This document shows, piece by piece, positions 15,427 to 22,632 of a DNA stretch of 50,385 nucleotides. Made by a program: the position numbers and the translations under genes. Positions within the stretch are counted from its first letter, which is position 1; every line of letters starts with the position of its first letter. The notes under the pieces were generated by a model. That model saw only the letters and a program-made list of their open reading frames with translations, was not told where the DNA came from and ran no database searches. Source of the DNA: Candidatus Syntropharchaeum butanivorans. Its GTDB lineage: Archaea; Halobacteriota; Syntropharchaeia; Syntropharchaeales; Syntropharchaeaceae. The stretch lies in contig LYOR01000009.1 in NCBI GenBank assembly GCA_001766825.1, forward strand, positions 1-50,385, written 5' to 3'.

Positions 15427-17740
15427 CAGGCTGTGACCATGCATCAATCATCTCATCAAGCCCGAGATCGATGAGCCTGCGTCTACCATGCTTTATAACA
15501 AGCCCTGACCCTCCAACCTCGCCGATCACCTTTGCCCCGGTCCGGGCCACAAACCCATCCAGGTCATCACGTCTTATCTCAACAACCCACCTTGAGTTGG
15601 ACTCAGAGAATAAAAAGTAATCCGGGCGAATTGACCCTGTATCTGTGATATCAACCGTTGCACCGATCCCACCACCGATCATCATCTCGGAGATTGCAAC
15701 CCCCAGCCCCCCCTCGGATAGATCATGGCATGAGACAATCACCCCGGATCTTATGCCCGAGAGGACCTGTCTCATCAGGGACCTGAGGCGATGAGGGTCA
15801 GTTCTTGGAACGATCCCACGATCGACCCCGAGGATTCTGAGATATTCAGATCCCCCGAGCTCCAGGTTCGTTTCTCCGATAAGACAAAGAACATTGCCCT
15901 CCTCTTTCAAATCTGAGCTTACAACGTGTCTCACGTCATCAACGATCCCCACACCGAGGACCACAGGCGTGGGGGGTATCGAGCCTGCTGGTGTCTCGTT
16001 ATAGAAGCTCACATTACCTGATACAAATGAGATACCGAGCGCTTTTGCCATGAATCCCAACCCCCTGCACGACTCCCTGAACGCCCCCATCCTGTCCGGC
16101 TTTTCAGGGTTGCCGAAGTTCAGACAATCTGCAAAGGAGTGTATCTCCCCTCCAACTGCTGTGATATTCCTGCAAACCTCGTCGATCGTAGATGCAGCAC
16201 CCCAGAATGGATCTCGCTGTGTGAAGGAGGGGTTTGTATCTGCTGCAATCGCAAGACCCCTGAGGGACTCCTCAAGTGGCTTTATAACGCTTGCATCCTG
16301 GTGGGTTTCATAACCGATCCTCCCCTCGATCGGTTTAAGGATCGTTGCCCCCCTTACCTCATGGTCGTACAGGTGGATTATCGAGGAACGGCTCCGGATA
16401 TTCGGTGATGAGAGAAGATCCAGAAGGATTGCCCCGTAGTTCTCAGGCTCATCAATAAGCGGGTCTCTCATCTCACCATGCGTGTCTCTCTTCTCTATCA
16501 CACACTCCCGATTATAAACTGGAGGACTCCTCAGAAAATCGAGATCCAGGTCGAGGATTATCTCTCCCCTGTACCATACGATGACCTGTCTCTGGGGTAT
16601 CACCCCCCCGACAAGCCTCGCCTCAATATCCCACTTATCAAATATCGCGATCACCTTCTCGACGTTTGCAGGTGGGACCGCGAGCATGAACCGCTCCTGA
16701 GACTCTGAGACCCATATCTCCCATGGTGAGAGGCCTTCCTCCTTCAGTAAGACATTATCAAGGACAACCTGGGCCCCAAATCCCCCGGCAGATGCCATCT
16801 CTGCCACAACACATGACAGGCCACCCCCACCCAGGTCCTTCATCCCGCTGAGAAGCCCGAGCTCATTCGCCTCAAGACACGCATGTATCAGGGGTTCTTT
16901 TGTGATCGGATCTCCAAGCTGGACCGAACCTATCGACTCCTCCCCGGATCTTGCATCAAGCTCACATGACGCAAACGTCACTCCGTGGATCCCATCCCTC
17001 CCGGTCCTCCCCCCAACAAGTATCAGTGCATCTCCAGGTTCCTTCACAGCGCTTCTTATGATGTGCTCACGACGCGCGATCCCCACACACCCAACGTTCA
17101 CAAGACAGTTCCCGATGTAGCCCTTATCAAAGTAAACCATCCCGCTCACGGTTGGTATCCCGACCCGGTTCCCGTAATCACTTATGCCGGCAACCACCCG
17201 TGAGATGAGATACCTGGGATGCTTGACCCCGGGGGGTAGCTCATCATACCCCAGATCCGGTGTACCAAAGAAGAGTGGATCGATCAGGGCGACGGGCTGT
17301 GCTCCCATACAGACAACATCACGCAGTATGCCCCCGATCCCGGTTGCAGCCCCACCGTACGGTTCTATCGCGGATGGATGGTTGTGTGACTCCAACGCGA
17401 CAACATACGCGTGTTCTTCGTCGAACTCAACAACACCTGCATCCTCTGAGATGATGTTAATATTCTGTGGAGCGTCTATCCCAAAGATGAACTCCTCAAG
17501 TATCTTTTTTGAGCTTTTGTAGCAGCAGTGCTCAGACCAGCTTTGAGCGATTGCCTGAAGCTCTATATCTGTGGGGTTTCTACCCCTGGAATTAAAGTAA
17601 GACTGGATCCTTCTCATCTCATCGAGGTTCAGGGCAAGCCCGAGCTCATTACTTATCTCAAGAAGCTCATCATCAGATGCATCATCGAGTACAATCTCGT
17701 AGAGCTCAAATGGTACAGGTCGCTTTATGTATCTGGGCAT
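15419..17740 (-). CDS. purL: phosphoribosylformylglycinamidine synthase subunit PurL
   Basis: PurL is the synthetase subunit of the fourth purine step, making FGAM from FGAR with ammonia delivered by PurQ. At 773 aa it is the small archaeal/Gram-positive type, which works with separate PurS and PurQ subunits; neither is in the window. Motifs include QSWSEHCCYKSSKKIL, ALESHNHPSAIEPYGGAATG, LGGGGLSCVVAEMA, FGNPEKPDRMGAF and VSCHDLSEGGLGVA. It follows the surface-protein gene by 25 bases on the same strand and may also have its own weak promoter there. Confidence 0.95.
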   Translation of the reverse strand: MPRYIKRPVPFELYEIVLDDASDDELLEISNELGLALNLDEMRRIQSYFNSRGRNPTDIELQAIAQSWSEHCCYKSSKKILEEFIFGIDAPQNINIISEDAGVVEFDEEHAYVVALESHNHPSAIEPYGGAATGIGGILRDVVCMGAQPVALIDPLFFGTPDLGYDELPPGVKHPRYLISRVVAGISDYGNRVGIPTVSGMVYFDKGYIGNCLVNVGCVGIARREHIIRSAVKEPGDALILVGGRTGRDGIHGVTFASCELDARSGEESIGSVQLGDPITKEPLIHACLEANELGLLSGMKDLGGGGLSCVVAEMASAGGFGAQVVLDNVLLKEEGLSPWEIWVSESQERFMLAVPPANVEKVIAIFDKWDIEARLVGGVIPQRQVIVWYRGEIILDLDLDFLRSPPVYNRECVIEKRDTHGEMRDPLIDEPENYGAILLDLLSSPNIRSRSSIIHLYDHEVRGATILKPIEGRIGYETHQDASVIKPLEESLRGLAIAADTNPSFTQRDPFWGAASTIDEVCRNITAVGGEIHSFADCLNFGNPEKPDRMGAFRESCRGLGFMAKALGISFVSGNVSFYNETPAGSIPPTPVVLGVGIVDDVRHVVSSDLKEEGNVLCLIGETNLELGGSEYLRILGVDRGIVPRTDPHRLRSLMRQVLSGIRSGVIVSCHDLSEGGLGVAISEMMIGGGIGATVDITDTGSIRPDYFLFSESNSRWVVEIRRDDLDGFVARTGAKVIGEVGGSGLVIKHGRRRLIDLGLDEMIDAWSQPVI

Positions 17741-17765
17741 CAGGAAACCTTAAATCTTCATCTTT

Positions 17766-18716
17766 TTAAAGATGGCGGATAAATCTTGCCACAAAAAGGA
17801 GAATGAGAGATGCACCGATAGCTTCAAACCCACAGGGTGCTGGTGTTGAACCACCGCTTTTGCTTCCCCACCCTGATGATGCGGGGCTGTTACCTGCCTC
17901 CTTCCTGATGATGGTCCCTTCAAGGTCACCGATTCGTACGGTTATGTTCCCCGGGGTCTCACCGAGCACGTTATCGTCCAGGGTGAAGGTCACCTCATCA
18001 CTCTCATTATGGTCTAACCTGATGGTGTTGGTGGAGGCAACCTCGGCACCACCCACCATCAGGTAGACCGGCTCTGCCTTCCAGTTACCTTTTCCCCCCA
18101 GATTGGTAACGTTCACCCTCACGGTGACAGTTTCCCCCACCGCTGATGGGTTGGGTTCTATGGTGAGATCGGTGTAATGGTAGTCTGTTGGTGGATAGAG
18201 GGTGGCACCTTTCTCGCCATAGACCGTGATGTAAGGTGTCCTTCCAATTACCCTGCCTCCTGCGTTGTTATCCTTGGCGGTAATCCTGAACCTGTACTTT
18301 CCCTGAAGATCCTCATCGGATGAGATGGTAAATGAAATAACCGCATACGTGCGCTTCGTTGCCGATTTATCATGGTTTGTCAGGGTGCTTGATGATGCAC
18401 TTGCGGTAAATTCCTGCCCTGGAGGATAAGGTGGCTTTGTACCTTCAAGCTCGAAGGTTATGGATGGTTTATACTCATCCGTGCTGAGATCCCTCGATGT
18501 TTTCCCGGTGGCCTCCACATAGACCTTCACGGTTGACCCGAGCGGGAAGTGATCGTTGTAATGTGCCGAATAGTTCTTGTAGCCGTAAACATCGGTACAG
18601 ACAACCGCAACAACCCCACCTGTCCCGACGATCCTCTCTGATCCACCAGCAGGAGCTGATATGAGTATCGAAAGGACCGTTGCGATCAGAGCGAGCGAGA
18701 CTGCCTTCGAGTTCAT
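17766..18716 (-). CDS. secreted surface protein with CARDB-like domain and C-terminal anchor
   Basis: Starting at MNSKAVSLALIATVLSILIS (18716, with GGTGGG upstream), the protein has a signal peptide, an N-terminal beta-rich domain, and a CARDB-like adhesion domain around residues 175-270 (DLTIEPNPSAVGETVTVRVN, VTFTLDDNVLGETPGNITVR). A Ser/Gly/Pro linker follows, then PCGFEAIGASLILLFVARFI and a basic end, RHL. The tail is a variant of the PGF-CTERM sorting signal used for archaeosortase-mediated lipid anchoring. The minus-strand TATA region (ATATTATAAATATT) lies near 18742-18760. Function beyond surface location is unknown. Confidence 0.75.
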   Translation of the reverse strand: MNSKAVSLALIATVLSILISAPAGGSERIVGTGGVVAVVCTDVYGYKNYSAHYNDHFPLGSTVKVYVEATGKTSRDLSTDEYKPSITFELEGTKPPYPPGQEFTASASSSTLTNHDKSATKRTYAVISFTISSDEDLQGKYRFRITAKDNNAGGRVIGRTPYITVYGEKGATLYPPTDYHYTDLTIEPNPSAVGETVTVRVNVTNLGGKGNWKAEPVYLMVGGAEVASTNTIRLDHNESDEVTFTLDDNVLGETPGNITVRIGDLEGTIIRKEAGNSPASSGWGSKSGGSTPAPCGFEAIGASLILLFVARFIRHL

Positions 18717-18849
18717 GATCCCACCCTCATTATAAAATTGCAAATATTTATAATATATCTTTCCCTTATTGAAAATGAAATATCTAACTGAAGAATATTA
18801 TATTTATATCATGTTAAAATAAGTGGGCCACCCTCACCCCGGTGGTAAT

Positions 18850-18858
18850 ACCTATAAC
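18850..18858 (+). promoter_or_regulatory. possible TATA element for SRP RNA
   Basis: CCTATAACT lies about 25 bases before the predicted 5' end at 18877, the normal archaeal spacing. A stronger AT box (TATTATATTTATATC, about 18787-18801) lies further upstream and could instead drive a longer precursor, so the assignment is uncertain. Confidence 0.35.
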
Positions 18859-18876
18859 TGATGATGATAAGATAAT

Positions 18877-19191
18877 GATGCGGGCTAGTCCGGGGTGGTC
18901 GGCGTGCCCTGTAACTCGAAATCGTCGATATGCGAGGGACGAAGCTTCAGGAAGACGCTATCTCTACCACTTCAGCCTGGAGGTCCTACGATGATACCCC
19001 GTCCCGTAGGGTCGGCGGTAAGATGGTGGCTAACCGGAGGGTTTGTCACCGCTTTTTACCAGGGGGACCGGTCGAGGCCCGGAAGGGAGCAGGCTTACCC
19101 TGGACGTTCGGCGCTTACGGGGTTGCGGGGTTGAGGCGGTCTCCAGTAAACTGGGTGGTGGAGCGGCGGCGACCTGAAGCGTGCCCGCATT
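18877..19191 (+). ncRNA. ffs: archaeal signal recognition particle (7S) RNA
   Basis: The RNA scaffold of SRP, which targets secreted and membrane proteins co-translationally. Recognisable parts are the 5' domain GGGCTAGTCCGGGGTGGTCGG, the segment GTGCCCTGTAACTCGAAATC, and the conserved SRP54-binding helix 8 with AGGCCCGGAAGGGAGCAGGC near 19074-19095. The ends pair as in archaeal helix 1: ATGCGGGC (18878-18885) with GCCCGCAT (19183-19190). About 315 nt, the usual archaeal size. The ORFs over this region are spurious. Confidence 0.93.
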
Positions 19192-19248
19192 TCACCCAGG
19201 TAAAATCTTAAATAAATCGTTGGAGCAATATATATTACAAGGTATGGA

Positions 19249-19334
19249 GTCGGGATAGCCCAGCGGCCAAAGGCGGTGGATTGCTAATCCATTGTCCCAT
19301 TGGGGACACGAGGGTTCGAATCCCTCTCCCGACG
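19249..19334 (+). tRNA. tRNA-Ser (GCU anticodon)
   Basis: The acceptor stem pairs GTCGGGA (19249-19255) with TCCCGAC (19327-19333). The anticodon stem-loop TGGATT-GCT-AATCCA gives anticodon GCU, reading AGC/AGU serine codons. The long variable arm (TTGTCCCATTGGGGACAC region) is that expected for serine tRNA, and the T arm is GAGGGTTCGAATCCCTC. The 3' CCA is not encoded and there is no intron. AATATATATTA (about 19227-19237) is the likely TATA element. Confidence 0.95.
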
Positions 19335-19350
19335 TAAGGAGTGTGTAAAT

Positions 19351-19845
19351 GTGGAAGTGTTGAAGGATCCGGTCTTGCGATTGTACTTCAAGAGTTTGAT
19401 CGGTGAGAATGGGCTGAAAGTGCTGGAAAAGATGCCGGATGAGGAAACAACCGATGAAAAGATCGCAGAGCTTGTGGGATTAGATCTGAACACGGTAAGA
19501 CGGACGCTCTATATCCTCTATGAGAATCAGCTGATGAGATACCGTCGTGAGAAAAGTGAGGACAGTGGATGGCTGACATACTACTGGAAGATCGACCTGA
19601 AAGAGCTTGATCGCATCATAAGTGACGAGGTTGATAAGCTTAAACGGATTCTCGAACAGCGGCTTAAGTTCGAGGAGGAGAACGTCTTTTATTCCTGCAA
19701 ATACCACTCAATAAGGTTTGTATTCGATGATGCGGCAGAGTTCGGGTTTAAGTGTCCCTTCTGCGAGGAGCCTCTTGAATACGAGGATAACAGCCTCATT
19801 GTGGATGCGATCAGGAGAAAACTATCCGAGCTGGAAGGTTCGTGA
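19351..19845 (+). CDS. tfe: transcription factor E (TFE alpha)
   Basis: TFE helps RNA polymerase and TBP/TFB open archaeal promoters and is the relative of eukaryotic TFIIE-alpha. The 165-aa protein has an N-terminal winged helix (LYFKSLIGENGLKVLEKMP, DEKIAELVGLDLNTVRRTL) and a C-terminal zinc ribbon (YSCKYHSIRFVFDDA, KCPFCEEPLE). The start is chosen at GTG 19351, nine bases after AGGAG (19337-19341). The longer ATG at 19300 lies inside tRNA-Ser and is not credible. The gene overlaps the next one by a GTGA junction. Confidence 0.92.
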   Translation: MEVLKDPVLRLYFKSLIGENGLKVLEKMPDEETTDEKIAELVGLDLNTVRRTLYILYENQLMRYRREKSEDSGWLTYYWKIDLKELDRIISDEVDKLKRILEQRLKFEEENVFYSCKYHSIRFVFDDAAEFGFKCPFCEEPLEYEDNSLIVDAIRRKLSELEGS

Positions 19846-20849
19846 ATAGAGAGGATTGCATCCGGATCTTACAGAAAGCTGGATGTGAGCAGGAGGTTAT
19901 TGATCATTCGGTTGTGGTGGCAGATCTTGCGCTTGAGATCTGTGAGAGACGGTTCAGGGGGGTTGCAGATTCCCGGCTGGTTGAGGCCGGTGCACTTCTT
20001 CATGATATAGGCAGATCCAGAACCCACCGGATTGACCATGGTGTGGTTGGAGCAAGGATTGCAAAGGAGCTCGGGCTTGACCCTCGCCTCGTTCTGATAA
20101 TAGAGCGGCACATCGGGGCAGGTATAACCCAGGAGGAGGCAAAGGAGCTCGGGCTTCCACCAAAGGACTACATACCTGAGACGATCGAGGAGAAGATCGT
20201 TGCCCATGCAGACAACCTGGTGGATGATACCAGACGGATCACGATCGAAGAGCGGATCAGGATGGTGAAAGAACGGCTCACAGATTCACACGTCCAGCGG
20301 ATGTTAAAGCTTCATGATGATGTCTGCGGGAAGATCCCTTCGCTTGAGATCCTCTGGGGCACTGCTGAGATCAGAGATGTAAACTCCCTCATGCGCAAGA
20401 TCTCAAAGATAAGCAAGGAGCGGGGTGTTGTGATACAGCTCGTTGATGGAGAGCTTGTTGCAGGAGTGGAGCACGTGAAATCCGCGGTAAAGAAGGCGAT
20501 CAGATCGATGAGAGAGGGAGAACAGATCGCATCAAACCCTGCACTTGAGATCCTCTTATACATGTCCGGAACCCGCAACATCAGCAGAGCACTTGAGATG
20601 GGTGTCAAGGAGGGGAGGGGGGTTGTCTGTCTGCTTTTACTCGGTGATAATATCGATGAGAGCCTGAAGCAGCAGATCTTCGAGCTTCTATCATTTGAGC
20701 CTCAGGGGGTACCTGGTTATGATGATGAGAGAAAAGCTCGATTGATGGATTTTTTTGAGATAACAGAGACTGAGCTTGGAGCTGTCGGGGAAGATAAGCT
20801 TGAAAAGCTTGTGATGGAGCGGGTTGCACTGCTTGAGGTTCTTAAATGA
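19842..20849 (+). CDS. HD-domain phosphohydrolase fused to a Cgi121-like domain
   Basis: A 335-aa two-domain protein starting at GTG 19842. Residues about 1-170 are an HD domain of the archaeal TIGR00295 type: IDHSVVVADLALEICERR, ALLHDIGRSRTHRIDHGVVG, IERHIGAGI, KIVAHADNLVDDTRR. Residues about 180-335 resemble Cgi121, the small KEOPS subunit that binds the tRNA 3' end and activates Bud32: VIQLVDGELVAGVEHVKSAV, ALEILLYMSGTRNISRALEM, VKEGRGVVCLLLLGDN. KEOPS makes t6A37 in tRNA. Cgi121 is usually a separate protein of about 150 aa. The gene is translationally coupled to tfe. The HD call is firm; the Cgi121 call rests on motif resemblance. Confidence 0.8.
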   Translation: MNREDCIRILQKAGCEQEVIDHSVVVADLALEICERRFRGVADSRLVEAGALLHDIGRSRTHRIDHGVVGARIAKELGLDPRLVLIIERHIGAGITQEEAKELGLPPKDYIPETIEEKIVAHADNLVDDTRRITIEERIRMVKERLTDSHVQRMLKLHDDVCGKIPSLEILWGTAEIRDVNSLMRKISKISKERGVVIQLVDGELVAGVEHVKSAVKKAIRSMREGEQIASNPALEILLYMSGTRNISRALEMGVKEGRGVVCLLLLGDNIDESLKQQIFELLSFEPQGVPGYDDERKARLMDFFEITETELGAVGEDKLEKLVMERVALLEVLK

Positions 20850-21626
20850 AATTTTCGAAATTTGATGATACGAAGATTGGAGTAAAATTTCGCAGAGGCA
20901 ATTAAAAAATCGAGGATGCCACCCCAAAAGCTTTAGAAAAAGCCGTCAGCATAGACATCTTTAAATACCTGTGATGTGTAAGAGATACTCAGGAGATTTG
21001 GCATCCATCCATCCCCTCAGAAATTTGTTTTTGTGATGCCAAATCCTCCTTTCTATTTTTATTTGGTCAGGTAAGTTTAGAATTTAACTTTCATCATAAC
21101 ACCTCAGAAAGATAACCTTTGAACTCGATAAGTTTAAAGATGTCAGACTCCTCAAACTCAACAAGCAAGTCTATATAGCCCCCTTCACCTACCACTAAGT
21201 AATCTCCTGTAACCCTTCCTTTGAGTTAACCCCGGCGAAGCCACTATCCCTGCCAGAAGTACATGCAAACAGACGAATTTTTTGACTGAATCCATGATTA
21301 TGCTCAAGAATCGGTAGATATCCTTTGCTTCTGGAATTTCTACCAGTTTTGCAGACTCTTCAGTTCTTCTCTCTCCTGCAATTCCCTAACCCCCATAGGT
21401 AATATCCCCTGCTTGGCTCTCTGTGAACTGACAATACCGAGTATTTTCCCTGATAACACCTATTTTGGATCCGTTTAACCTTACCAGCAGAATATCATTT
21501 TTCCACCAGGAAGGGTTTATGCAGATCCCAATTTCGGTTAGAATTAGATTTAATGGATTTTATGGTGTACTTTTTATCCGGGAAAGGATGACTGTGAATA
21601 CGCGAAATACCGGTTGGGTTTGTATA
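20850..21626. other. 777-bp gene-poor region with decayed coding remnants
   Basis: No intact gene is present. An inverted repeat occurs early in the region (listed separately). On the minus strand, short coding-like pieces survive, for example GDYLVVGEGGYIDLLVEFEE (about 21130-21215), WKNDILLVRLNGSKIGVI (about 21455-21510) and QAGDITYGG. They are separated by stops and shifts, as in a dead gene. I cannot identify the original protein. Bases 21188-21210 also occur, with small changes, at 1030-1052. Confidence 0.45.
20992..21049. repeat. long inverted repeat (stem-loop)
   Basis: GGAGATTTGGCATC (20992-21005) is the reverse complement of GATGCCAAATCCTCC (21035-21049) apart from one extra base. 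The loop is about 29 bases. T-rich DNA follows (TTTCTATTTTT). It lies about 140 bases after the HD/Cgi121 gene and could act in transcription termination, or be the end of an old mobile element. Confidence 0.55.
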
Positions 21627-22059
21627 CTATAAGTCCGGGTTAGGGATGGGATTAAAGGTTGCTACCTCATTTATGCCGTGATATTTGCAGGTTGCAGCGA
21701 TGAGTGCATCGTTCGGGAATAAACGAAATTCTTTCATTGTTTCTAACACCTCCTCCCATGAAAGAGTTAAAGGAAGAACCTTAATGTCCAGCGCTGATAG
21801 AGAAAAGAAGAAGTCCCTGGACAGGTTGAAACATTTCTCATACACCTTCTCATTTCCCTTCATCTCTTTCATCAGATCATAGTGCTTTTTGATTCCAGTC
21901 AAATCTGATGCCCTGAGCTTCATCAGGATGTAAGTGGTTTCTTCGATTACGTTCAGGGATGTATAGAGTTCTTCGGAAACTACACTTTCATACCTCTTTT
22001 GCCTCCCTTTTTCCCATGAAGAACCCGACAAAGAAAGAAGTGTCCAGGAAAACTTTCAT
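21627..22059 (-). pseudogene. PIN-domain toxin (VapC-like), frameshifted
   Basis: The gene opens at ATG 22059 with MKVFLDTSFFVGFFMGKREA, containing the first PIN Asp. A one-base shift near 21990 moves to the frame of YESVVSEELYTSLNVIEETT and DALIAATCKYHGINEVATFN with the later acidic residues. PIN domains are RNases, and in toxin-antitoxin pairs they cut RNA. The ATG overlaps the stop of the DUF104 antitoxin gene (ATGA), a typical coupled pair. The reading frame continuing from the shift back to an ATG (about 22031) is an artefact, because it skips the true N-terminus. Without both frames the active site would be incomplete, so the toxin is probably dead or needs recoding. Confidence 0.75.
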
Positions 22060-22247
22060 ACTCGCTCACCGATCATTAAATCTCTCTCCTCCTCAACCAC
22101 GATTTCCCTATCCTTAAAAATCCCAAAGAACTTCTCAAAATCGACTTCTTCAATCCTTATCCTCCTCTTTTCCCCTTCCTCAAGCTCCACCGGCTCAAGC
22201 GGCTTAAACACGCCATCCTCATAAACAACCTCGATTATCCTCCTCAT
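22056..22247 (-). CDS. DUF104-family antitoxin (AF2212/PG0164-like)
   Basis: A 63-aa protein, MRRIIEVVYEDGVFKPLEPV followed by ELEEGEKRRIRIEE, which matches the DUF104 family of small antitoxin-like proteins paired with PIN toxins in archaea. AAGGAGG lies just upstream and a TATA-like box (TTTTTATACCC on the minus strand) near 22278-22290. The first 22 codons and the ribosome-binding site are identical to those of the copy at 25156-25344 on the other strand; the C-termini differ, as expected if each recognises its own toxin. Confidence 0.8.
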   Translation of the reverse strand: MRRIIEVVYEDGVFKPLEPVELEEGEKRRIRIEEVDFEKFFGIFKDREIVVEEERDLMIGERV

Positions 22248-22262
22248 CCATGAACCTCCTTC
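22178..22262 (-). repeat. 85-bp inverted repeat, left arm
   Basis: This segment, read on the minus strand, is identical to 25141-25225 on the plus strand (from GAAGGAGGTTCATGG to GGAGCTTGAGG). Similarity continues upstream for about 35 more bases up to the TATA box. The arms bracket the S-layer-type gene. Confidence 0.9.
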
Positions 22263-22471
22263 TCTGCAGTATCTCTGAGGGTCCGGGTATAAAAATGGTT
22301 GAGTTCTTTGCGTGCAGAGGATATATCTCCTTACTACCGTAAAGCATTTAAATATTGAGCTACACAACTACAGAATGAAACCGCCAGCGCGCGGTTATGA
22401 GGGGATGGTAATGCAGATGATGCAAAGATTGTTGCTACGTGTATGCAACAATAGTGGAGGAAAGCACAAAA

Positions 22472-22481
22472 CTTTATATAT
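22472..22481 (+). promoter_or_regulatory. TATA box and leader of the S-layer-type gene
   Basis: CTTTATATAT predicts a start near 22505 and a leader of roughly 125 bases. Long leaders are common for highly expressed archaeal surface proteins. The small ORF spanning 22312-22572 crosses promoter and leader and is probably not real. Confidence 0.6.
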
Positions 22482-22558
22482 GGCTGATGCATTACTACTC
22501 CTGACGATGACCGGGCAGGATTGGGTCTATACCTACCTGAAAAAAGGGGGTGATGGGT

Positions 22559-22577
22559 ATCGATCATCATGATCGAT
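22559..22577 (+). promoter_or_regulatory. hairpin in the S-layer mRNA leader
   Basis: ATCGATCA, loop TCA, TGATCGAT is a perfect 8-bp stem in the predicted 5' leader, about 56 bases before the start codon. A clean GGAGG follows at 22622-22626. It may stabilise the transcript or control translation. Confidence 0.45.
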
Positions 22578-22632
22578 CCGAACACATCCCAGGCCTGCAC
22601 GGTGATCTCAAAAAAAGAAAAGGAGGTATTGA

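Noticed and set aside
18895..19211. ORFs of 79 and 93 aa on the plus strand
   Set aside because: They lie inside the SRP RNA, whose conserved helices and end pairing are clear; the protein sequences look like no family.
19300..19350. N-terminal extension of TFE from ATG 19300
   Set aside because: The ATG lies in the tRNA-Ser gene; GTG 19351 with AGGAG upstream gives the normal family start.
22312..22572. 86-aa ORF before the S-layer gene
   Set aside because: It crosses the S-layer TATA box and leader, lacks a ribosome-binding site and has no recognisable protein pattern.
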